A DNA stretch of 64,000 bases. It comes from Geminocystis sp. NIES-3709. Its GTDB lineage: Bacteria > Cyanobacteriota > Cyanobacteriia > Cyanobacteriales > Cyanobacteriaceae. Where the stretch lies: NCBI RefSeq assembly GCF_001548115.1, contig NZ_AP014821.1, forward strand, positions 1,925,262 through 1,989,261. The letters run 5' to 3'. The notes beneath the pieces were generated by a model that saw nothing but the letters and a program-made list of their open reading frames with translations, had not been told where the DNA came from and did not search any database. Both the position numbers and the translations under genes were made by a program. Each line of letters starts with the position of its first letter. The stretch's first letter is position 1. Positions 57,112 through 64,000 of the stretch are shown piece by piece.

Positions 57112-59370
57112 ATGAATACAACAGTCCTAATTCCTGACACTAAACCTGTCAAAAAATTACATATTCCTAATTGGTTAAATAATTGTTTGATCGGCGACCA
57201 AAACGATCCCCATAATAGCCTAATATGTAAATCATTTCAATTTGCTCACAACTTACATGAAGGACAATATCGAAAATCTGGAGAACCTTATATAGCACAT
57301 CCTATCGCTGTCGCTGAATTATTGAGAGATTTAGGGGGAGATAGCGAAATGATTGCGGCTGGATTTTTACATGATGTAGTTGAAGATACTGATGTTACTC
57401 CTGATCAAATAGAAGAACTTTTTGGGGCTAATGTGCGTAAATTAGTAGAAGCTGTGACGAAATTATCAAAATTTAATTTTTCTAGCAAAACTGAAAGACA
57501 AGCAGAGAATTTTCGGCGAATGTTTGTGGCAATGGCACAAGATATTAGGGTGATAGTGGTAAAATTAGCCGATCGATTGCATAATATGCGTACCCTTGAT
57601 TTTTTATCCCCTGAAAAACAACGATTAATAGCCCAAGAAACTAAAGAAATTTTTGCACCCTTAGCCAATCGTCTCGGTATGTGGCATTTCAAATGGGAAT
57701 TAGAAGATTTATCTTTTAAATATCTTAATCCGATAGAATACAATAACATTAAAGAATTAATCTCCGAAAGAAGAAAAGATAGAGAAGCAAGAATCAAAAA
57801 AATAACCGATATTATTAATGAACGTTTAGCAAATTTAGGTATTCATCCCGTAGAAGTCAAAGGCAGACCTAAACACTTATACGGAATATATCATAAAATG
57901 GAGACGCAAAATAAAGGATTTGACCAAATTTACGACGTTGCAGGTATCAGAATTATTGTCAATACTAATTACGAATGTTATCTTGCTTTAGCTGTAGTTC
58001 ATGATGCTTTTCGCCCCATTTCAAATAGATTTAAAGACTATATTGGTTTACCAAAACCTAACCTATATCAATCTATCCATACTACTGTAGTTAATTCTAA
58101 TGGCAACCCTTTAGAAATACAAATTCGTACTCAGGAAATGCACCATATAGCCGAATATGGTATTGCGGCGCATTGGAAATATAAGGAAACAGGAAATTCT
58201 CATAATACTAATTTATCTACTGATGAACAAAAATTTACATGGTTGCGTCAGTTATTAGATTGGCAACAAGATTTAAAAGACGCACAGGAATATGTAGATA
58301 ATCTCAAGGAAAATTTATTTGATGATGATGTTTATGCTTTTACTCCTAAAGGGGAAGTTATTCCTTTGACAAGAGGTGCAACGGTGGTAGATTTTGCCTA
58401 TCGTATTCATAGTCAGATAGGAAACCACATGAAAGGTGCGAGAATTAATGGAAGATGGTGTCCTTTGGATCAATCAATACAGAATGGAGATATAGTAGAA
58501 GTTGTTACTAGCAATAATAGTCATCCTAGTCTGGATTGGTTAAATTTTGTGGTGACACCTAGTGCTAAAAACCGTATTCGCCAATGGTACAAACGATCGC
58601 ATCGGGAAGAAAACATTGCCAGAGGTAGGGAATTATTAGAGAAGGAATTAGGCAAAAATGGTTTAGAATCTCTACTAAAATCAGAGACAATGCAAAAAGT
58701 TGCTCAAAAATGTAATTTTCTCAAGGTAGATGATTTATTAGCCTCCCTTGGCTATGGAGAAGTAACTTGTATGCAGATTATTAATCGTTTGCGAGAGGAA
58801 AACAAGTTACAAAACCCCGAAAAACCAGAAGAAAAACCTTTAGGAGAAACTCCTTTATTAGCTACTCCCACAAAAATTAATAAAGAAATTAATGGGAATA
58901 AATATCCCATTTGCGGTATTGAAGGATTAATGTACCATATTGCAGGATGTTGTCGTCCTTTACCCGGAGAAAATATTATCGGAGTTGTTACCAATGTGCG
59001 AGGTATTTCCATTCATCATCAGGATTGCCCTAATTTAAGTACTATACCGGGGGAGCGTTTAATTCCAGTAAAATGGAATGGTTGTGATAAAAAAAGTCGT
59101 ATTGCTACCTATCCTATTGATATAGTAATCGAAACGATCGATCGAGTGGGTATTTTAAAAGACATTTTAGGTAGATTAACAGATCAAAATATTAACGTTA
59201 GTAACGCAGGAGTCAAAACTGATTTTGGCAAACCGGCTTTAATTTCTTTAACTATTGATGTAAAAGATTCTACCCAATTTCAGTATGTTATTAATCAAAT
59301 TAAAAACATGAGTGATGTCTTAAATATTCGTCGAATTAGTGAAGTTTCCGGTATCAATGCTAGGACATAA
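57112..59370 (+). CDS. Bifunctional (p)ppGpp synthetase/hydrolase (Rel/SpoT)
   Basis: Makes and breaks (p)ppGpp in the stringent response. The HD hydrolase domain has FLHDVVEDT (about 85-93); the synthetase domain has DVAGIRIIV (about 280-288); TGS lies near 405-465 (VYAFTPKGEVIPLTRGATVVDFAYRIHSQIG); an ACT domain ends the protein (near 680-745). Length 752 residues is typical. The usual single Rel of cyanobacteria combines both activities. It is convergent to gmk. Confidence 0.95.
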   Translation: MNTTVLIPDTKPVKKLHIPNWLNNCLIGDQNDPHNSLICKSFQFAHNLHEGQYRKSGEPYIAHPIAVAELLRDLGGDSEMIAAGFLHDVVEDTDVTPDQIEELFGANVRKLVEAVTKLSKFNFSSKTERQAENFRRMFVAMAQDIRVIVVKLADRLHNMRTLDFLSPEKQRLIAQETKEIFAPLANRLGMWHFKWELEDLSFKYLNPIEYNNIKELISERRKDREARIKKITDIINERLANLGIHPVEVKGRPKHLYGIYHKMETQNKGFDQIYDVAGIRIIVNTNYECYLALAVVHDAFRPISNRFKDYIGLPKPNLYQSIHTTVVNSNGNPLEIQIRTQEMHHIAEYGIAAHWKYKETGNSHNTNLSTDEQKFTWLRQLLDWQQDLKDAQEYVDNLKENLFDDDVYAFTPKGEVIPLTRGATVVDFAYRIHSQIGNHMKGARINGRWCPLDQSIQNGDIVEVVTSNNSHPSLDWLNFVVTPSAKNRIRQWYKRSHREENIARGRELLEKELGKNGLESLLKSETMQKVAQKCNFLKVDDLLASLGYGEVTCMQIINRLREENKLQNPEKPEEKPLGETPLLATPTKINKEINGNKYPICGIEGLMYHIAGCCRPLPGENIIGVVTNVRGISIHHQDCPNLSTIPGERLIPVKWNGCDKKSRIATYPIDIVIETIDRVGILKDILGRLTDQNINVSNAGVKTDFGKPALISLTIDVKDSTQFQYVINQIKNMSDVLNIRRISEVSGINART

Positions 59371-59468
59371 TGAACAATTAAAAATGAAAGGAAAAGTAAA
59401 AAAAATAGTGAGGAGTTATTTACTGATTATTAATCTTAAAACATTCAAGTTAAATATGGTTTAGCTAA

Positions 59469-59519
59469 ATCTCTCTTGGTATTACTTATGCAATAAAAAA
59501 CAACTCCTTCAAGAGAGAT
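59469..59519. repeat. 10-bp inverted repeat in the rel-gmk convergent spacer
   Basis: ATCTCTCTTG (59469-59478) and CAAGAGAGAT (59510-59519) are exact reverse complements with a 31-base loop, between convergent genes. Without T-runs at either side it is not a clear terminator. Confidence 0.45.
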
Positions 59520-59543
59520 CAAACCCGACACCTCTAAATTCTT

Positions 59544-60101
59544 TTACTCAACCTTAATAATACTTTCTACATAATCGATCGTAGTTTCTAAGGTATCATT
59601 AATAACTTGATAATCGAATTGATCTGTAACGGCTAATTCTTCTTTGGCTTTGGTTAAACGTTTAATAATAACTTCCTCAGAATCTGTACCTCTACCTCTT
59701 AACCGTTGTTCTAAAATCTCGATCGAAGGGGGTAAAATAAATATTGTGGTGGCTGAGGGGAAACTTTTCTTAACTTGTTTTGCACCTAATACTTCAATTT
59801 CCAGAATAACAACTTTACCTTTGTTGATTTCTTTTAATACGGGTTGTCGAGGAGTCCCATAATAATTTTCTGTATATTCTGCCCATTCCAATAATTTATC
59901 GTTAGTAATCATTTCTTGAAACTGAACACGAGACAAAAAATAATAATCTTTTCCATCAACTTCTCCCTGACGAGGATAACGAGTTGTTGCAGAAATAGAT
60001 AGAAAAAAGTCAGGATATTTTGCTCGTAAAGCCTTAACTATTGTACCTTTGCCTACACCACTTGGCCCTGTAATAACAACTAACTTTCCCTTTTGAGTCA
60101 T
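59544..60101 (-). CDS. gmk: Guanylate kinase
   Basis: Converts GMP to GDP. The P-loop GPSGVGKGT is at 12-20, and SISATTRYPRQGEVDGKDYYFLSR (about 36-59) is the GMP-binding region. Length 185 residues is normal. It follows remA on the same strand by 29 bases, and the remA-gmk order is conserved in many bacteria. Confidence 0.95.
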   Translation of the reverse strand: MTQKGKLVVITGPSGVGKGTIVKALRAKYPDFFLSISATTRYPRQGEVDGKDYYFLSRVQFQEMITNDKLLEWAEYTENYYGTPRQPVLKEINKGKVVILEIEVLGAKQVKKSFPSATTIFILPPSIEILEQRLRGRGTDSEEVIIKRLTKAKEELAVTDQFDYQVINDTLETTIDYVESIIKVE

Positions 60102-60130
60102 GGTAAAATTACAAATTATGAACCTATTAA

Positions 60131-60385
60131 CTATGATTTATCAATATTAGTAATGAAACGATTAGCGACAGTTTCTGGTTGAATAGCTGACAATACAATA
60201 TGACTGGAATCAGTTATAATTACAGCTCTAGTTCTTCTACCGTAAGTTGCATCAATTAACTGTCCTTTATCTTTAGCATCCCCTATTAAACGTTTAATAG
60301 GAGCAGATTCTGGACTGACAATAGCGATAACTCGATTAGCCGCCACAATATTACCAAAACCGATGTTAATTAATTTAGTATCCAT
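60131..60385 (-). CDS. RemA-like DNA-binding protein (DUF370)
   Basis: An 84-residue protein with the pattern [68 protein letters not shown], in which the [13 protein letters not shown] segment is typical of the DUF370/RemA family. RemA of Bacillus activates extracellular matrix genes; cyanobacterial homologs are uncharacterised. It lies in a pair with gmk. Confidence 0.9.
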   Translation of the reverse strand: MDTKLINIGFGNIVAANRVIAIVSPESAPIKRLIGDAKDKGQLIDATYGRRTRAVIITDSSHIVLSAIQPETVANRFITNIDKS

Positions 60386-60748
60386 AAATTTTGATGACAG
60401 TTAATATTTTTATTTCTTCAACCATCATATCTTTAAATATTGAGATTTACAATGATTTTTAGTCAATATTGCACAAAAATTGACATTTATTGCCATTTTT
60501 ACCCTTAAACTTCGACTTTTAATAAACATTGTTTTGCCTGTTTTGCTAATTGCATCTTGTAACTCATTATCAAGGATTAATCTAATCAGATACTGTAGTT
60601 TTTACGTTATTAGAAGAAATTTCATGAGTTGAATTGCTAAAAAAGTCGATTCAATTAAAGAGAAAAGAGATATTAGAAATATGTGAAAGTCAATTATCAA
60701 CATTTGAAAAAACCCCTATAATTTACTCATCAAAGTAGATTAAGTTTT
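60386..60748. promoter_or_regulatory. Divergent spacer with a promoter candidate for the acyltransferase gene
   Basis: A 363-base spacer between remA and the acyltransferase gene. A -10 TATAAT is at 60717-60722 and a partial -35, TTATCA, at 60694-60699, with 17 bases between, read rightward. It lies about 25 bases before the ATG, so the leader would be short. No gene seen. Confidence 0.45.
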
Positions 60749-61954
60749 ATGATTGAGCAACTTTTTGGCAAAAAAACTGATTATCCTTATACCATCCGTT
60801 GGCATGAAAAAATCGCAGAAATTCCTCAATCTGCATGGGATTTTATGGCTTTACCTCTTGCAACTCCCTTTTTAGAGTGGGAATGGTTACACAATCTCGA
60901 AACTTCTGGTAGTGTTAAGCCTCGTACTGGTTGGCAACCTTGTCATTTAACTGTCTGGCGTGAAAATAATTTAATTGCCGCCGCACCACTGTATATTAAA
61001 GGTCATAGTTATGGTGAGTTTGTATTTGATCATCAATGGGCAGATTTAGCTTATCGTTTAGGTATTGAATATTATCCCAAACTTTTGGGTATGACTCCCT
61101 TTACTCCTGCTGTGGGTTATCGTTTCTTAATTGCCGAAGGAGAAGACGAGTTGAAAATTACTGAAATGATGGTTAATACGATCGATCATTTTTGCATAAA
61201 AAATAAACTATCTGGTTGTAATTTTCTTTTTGTTGATCCTCAATGGCAACCTATTATTGCTCAATTTGGCTTTACTGCTTGGATGCACCACAGCTATATT
61301 TGGTGCGATCGAGATTTTAGTAATTTTGATGATTATTTAAAAATATTTAACTCAGATCAAAGAAAGAATATTAAACGAGAAAGAAAGGCAGTTGATAAGG
61401 CTGGATTAGTAATAAAAAATCTAGTAGGAGATGAGATTAATCATTATTTATACCCTTATATTTACAAATTTTATAGTAATACTTGTGATAAATTTTATTG
61501 GGGTAGTAAGTACTTAAATAAACAATTTTTTGACCAACTTTATCCTAATTATAGTCATAGATTAATGCTAGTAGTTGCTTATCGAGAAAATGACGATCAT
61601 ATTCCTGTGGGAATGTCTTTTTGTATCAGAAAAGCAGAAAATTTATATGGTAGATATTGGGGTAGTTTAGCTGAATATGACTGTCTGCATTTCGAGGCTT
61701 GTTACTATAAACCGATCGAATGGGGAATCTCTGAAGGTATTAAAATGTATGATCCTGGAGCAGGTGGTTCTCACAAAAGGAGGCGAGGTTTTCCGGCAAC
61801 TCCTAATCATAGTATGCACCGTTTTTACAATCGTAGAATGAGCAGTATTTTAAAACATTATATTGATGAAATTAATTTTGGCACAGGAGAAGAAATTAAG
61901 GCAATTAATGATGATTTACCCTTTACAAAAAAAGAAATAAAATTAGATTTATAA
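60749..61954 (+). CDS. FemAB-like/GNAT acyltransferase (DUF482 group)
   Basis: A 401-residue protein of the group annotated as GNAT N-acetyltransferase or peptidogalycan biosynthesis protein. Blocks are ATPFLEWEWLHNLETSG (about 38-54), the FDHQWADLAYRLGIEYYPKLLGMTPFTPA segment (about 93-121) and PGAGGSHKRRRGF (about 334-346). FemAB-type folds transfer aminoacyl or acyl groups; the substrate is unknown here. Alone on its strand behind a TATAAT promoter candidate. Confidence 0.85.
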   Translation: MIEQLFGKKTDYPYTIRWHEKIAEIPQSAWDFMALPLATPFLEWEWLHNLETSGSVKPRTGWQPCHLTVWRENNLIAAAPLYIKGHSYGEFVFDHQWADLAYRLGIEYYPKLLGMTPFTPAVGYRFLIAEGEDELKITEMMVNTIDHFCIKNKLSGCNFLFVDPQWQPIIAQFGFTAWMHHSYIWCDRDFSNFDDYLKIFNSDQRKNIKRERKAVDKAGLVIKNLVGDEINHYLYPYIYKFYSNTCDKFYWGSKYLNKQFFDQLYPNYSHRLMLVVAYRENDDHIPVGMSFCIRKAENLYGRYWGSLAEYDCLHFEACYYKPIEWGISEGIKMYDPGAGGSHKRRRGFPATPNHSMHRFYNRRMSSILKHYIDEINFGTGEEIKAINDDLPFTKKEIKLDL

Positions 61955-62395
61955 TTTTAAAAATCTTCAAAATTTAATTTCTAATTAATAAATTACTAAA
62001 AAATAGTATTTAAGTCTAATTTATTATTTTAAAAAATGATTAATTTTTGAATAAACTTAAATAAATAGATAGATACTAACCATAAATCATTTATGATGAT
62101 TTTGATTGTCTTCTCTAACCCTCTTTAAAATGATAAGAATGAACCTTTTATTCTCTTATAACTTCTATAGAAATACTATAATTTAAAATGTTATACTATT
62201 AATTTGTTATCTTAAATTTATCTAGTTTAAATAGATCTTATTTCTAACCTAAAATCTATTTAACAGGCATATTCAGCATCATTCATGATAGGGTTTTAGA
62301 TTTAAAATTTTTGATAAGTATTCTATGTAACAGTATCTTGACAATTCATTCGTTATGCTTAGGTATTAAAGATTCATAACATTGGTATTCTTAAA
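61955..62395. other. AT-rich gap before the response regulator
   Basis: About 440 bases of very AT-rich sequence. It may hold the promoter and leader of the response regulator gene. I see no gene and no clear operator. Confidence 0.4.
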
Positions 62396-63199
62396 GTGAT
62401 TTATATTTCTATCATCGAAGGTAATCCCCATTTACGATCGCTGTTAGGTTGGCATTTACAACAGGTGGGATATATTACCCATCAGTACGGTACTATTCAA
62501 CAAGCTAGAAATAGTTTAGTGAATCAAATCCCGACTCTAGTAATATTAGACTCAGACTTACCTGACGGTGACGGTATCGATTTTTGTCAATGGTTATATC
62601 AATCTCATCAGACATTAATTTTAATGTTGTCAGCAAAAATAAACGAGAAAGATGTGGTAAAGGGATTAAAAGCTGGAGCCGATGATTACTTAAAAAAACC
62701 CTTTGGAATGCAAGAATTTTTGGCAAGAGTTGAATCTTTATTGAGACGTTTTCGAGTGAATAATGCCCCTTTAATTTTGGATTTTGGAGATTTAAAAATA
62801 GATTTAGTTCAAAGGCGGGTAGAATTTCGACAGGAATTGATCGATCTCACCCCTCAAGAGTTTAGTTTATTATATGTCTTAAGTCAGGCTCAAGGTTCTC
62901 CGTTAAGTCGTTCTGAATTATTGCGTAGAGCATGGCCTGAAGCGATCGAAAATCAAAGAACGATCGATACCCATGTGCTATCATTAAGAAAAAAAATTGA
63001 ACTTGATCCCCGTCAACCGAATCTAATCCAAACAGTGCGTAATGTCGGTTATCGTTTTAACTTAGAACTTTTACAACAAAAAAGTATTGAGTGTGATAAT
63101 AATTTTACTCAGAAAAATAATTTTTCCCAAAACGGCGATCACAATGGACAATATTTATCTAATAATAGAATAATCAAAGAAAAAATCAATGCATTTTAG
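62396..63199 (+). CDS. OmpR-type response regulator with an atypical receiver (possibly NblR-like)
   Basis: A 267-residue regulator. The receiver has the phospho-acceptor Asp52 (ILDSDLPDGDG), a Ser in LMLSAK and Lys in KKPFG. At the acidic pair near the N-terminus only Glu8 is present; the next position is Gly9 (IIEGN), where another acidic residue is usual. A winged-helix DNA-binding domain (about 125-225) follows, with a low-complexity tail. The start is a GTG; no ATG lies upstream before an in-frame stop. NblR is another atypical OmpR-type regulator in cyanobacteria, but identity is not proven. No kinase gene is adjacent. Confidence 0.85.
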   Translation: MIYISIIEGNPHLRSLLGWHLQQVGYITHQYGTIQQARNSLVNQIPTLVILDSDLPDGDGIDFCQWLYQSHQTLILMLSAKINEKDVVKGLKAGADDYLKKPFGMQEFLARVESLLRRFRVNNAPLILDFGDLKIDLVQRRVEFRQELIDLTPQEFSLLYVLSQAQGSPLSRSELLRRAWPEAIENQRTIDTHVLSLRKKIELDPRQPNLIQTVRNVGYRFNLELLQQKSIECDNNFTQKNNFSQNGDHNGQYLSNNRIIKEKINAF

Positions 63200-63361
63200 C
63201 TTATTAACTGACGTTACCCAAAGCAAAATATTTGACATTAAAGGTTTTAGGTTAATTTCTGACTGTTGTAATTCATTGATTTAATCTTGGTAAAATCCAT
63301 TTAGATTTTTTTAATCAATTCTTTTACCTAATTCCTTCTCAAGTATAATTAGTGACTATAA

Positions 63362-63979
63362 ATGTTCATTTTTAATAGTCCAATGAGTATAGGCGATCGT
63401 TTTAATCAATTTGTGGGTAAAACTAGATATGTAGTTTCGAGAATTTTTATCCATTTACAGGGTAATCAAATCGCACCCCTATTAGGAGTATTAAACCAAA
63501 ATGCCAGAATGGCGGTGGATGCCGATGGTGATATGGAAGTAATGGGAGAATGCCTAGTCAATACTTGTGAAGGAATATTACAGTATCGAACCTATTGGCA
63601 AAGTGCCTCTAATGAAGGGGATGTATTTTGGGATGAAGCTGATGCTGGAGATTTTGTTACAGATTTATTTACCGACTCCGCACAACGGTATCTTAGTCAA
63701 CCAGATTTAGAAGAAGTAGAGGAAAACGCACCTTTATCCTTACCCGTTACAGATAATATAATTGTTATGATCACAGTAGCCTTTGAAGGTGAAGTTCCGG
63801 AAATTGAAACCGATTTAGCTGATATGGAAGCCTTAACTGATGGACTGAAAGCTCTTATTAATCTTAACTACAAGAATAAATACAGAGCGATCGCCCTTCA
63901 TTTTTCCCCTGCTAGATTAGGAGAAAAACTTACATCTGATCAAATACTAATCAATTTTCCTGAATTAATTCCGCTATAA
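63362..63979 (+). CDS. DUF1517-like protein
   Basis: A 205-residue protein, acidic in the second half, with NIIVMITVAFEGEVPEIETDLADMEALTDGLKALINL (about 129-167) and a C-terminus EKLTSDQILINFPELIPL that resembles the DUF1517 family of cyanobacteria and plants. No membrane segment or signal peptide is evident, although other members have one. The start could be the Met at residue 8. The function is unknown. It follows the response regulator by 162 bases. Confidence 0.65.
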   Translation: MFIFNSPMSIGDRFNQFVGKTRYVVSRIFIHLQGNQIAPLLGVLNQNARMAVDADGDMEVMGECLVNTCEGILQYRTYWQSASNEGDVFWDEADAGDFVTDLFTDSAQRYLSQPDLEEVEENAPLSLPVTDNIIVMITVAFEGEVPEIETDLADMEALTDGLKALINLNYKNKYRAIALHFSPARLGEKLTSDQILINFPELIPL

Positions 63980-64000
63980 CAGTAACAAATTTAAAAAATA

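Noticed and set aside
1-64000. CRISPR arrays, prophage and defence systems
   Set aside because: No regularly spaced repeats, phage structural genes or defence nucleases were found in any part of the window.

Overview
This window is a stretch of cyanobacterial chromosome. The evidence is photosystem I core genes (psaA, psaB), a phycobiliprotein lyase, an NblB-like HEAT protein, two GUN4-domain proteins, a solanesyl diphosphate synthase, a PatD-like protein, and many copies of the HIP1 palindrome GCGATCGC (for example near 12592, 18197, 28793, 39391 and 63889). The DNA is AT-rich, and intergenic regions carry short repeats of the CAATTATCAATTG type. This fits a low-GC unicellular lineage such as Cyanobacterium or Geminocystis; the genus is inference.

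Layout. 1-10 kb: pnp (cut by the window edge), der, an old yellow enzyme, a glutathionyl-hydroquinone reductase, an MscS channel with a cyclic-nucleotide-type domain, an AAA-less M41-like protease and a lone sufB. 10-18 kb: rpsD behind a structured leader, then psaA-psaB with three hairpins between the genes, a hydrolase and the remains of a transposase. 18-28 kb: an ABC permease, an orphan histidine kinase, an RseP-type protease, the str operon (rpsL, rpsG, fusA, tuf, rpsJ) and rpmI-rplT. 28-38 kb: a YvlD-like protein, an ABC exporter, priA, a membrane GTPase, a GT2-GtrA glycosyltransferase, the first GUN4 protein, a glycine-rich membrane protein and an RRM protein. 38-48 kb: the second GUN4 protein, an orphan efflux adaptor, a CpcS-like lyase, a pentapeptide-repeat protein, an NblB-like HEAT protein, an intact IS4-family element with target duplication, a GT4 glycosyltransferase, proB and an M23 peptidase. 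48-64 kb: a TIGR03032 protein, a WecA/MraY-like transferase, a small membrane-protein gene with its own signals, a solanesyl diphosphate synthase, ilvE, amylosucrase, a PatD-like protein, relA/spoT, remA-gmk, a FemAB-like acyltransferase, an atypical response regulator and a DUF1517-like protein.

Most of the window is core genome: translation (S4, S12, S7, S10, L35, L20, EF-G, EF-Tu), RNA decay, replication restart, stringent response and photosynthesis. I found no CRISPR array, defence island, prophage, tRNA or rRNA gene. The points most worth a second look are local: the old yellow enzyme with Phe at a substrate-binding position, the structured rpsD leader and psaA-psaB spacer, the 38-residue membrane-protein gene, the paired GUN4 paralogs, the atypical receiver domain, and a few dispersed inverted repeats.
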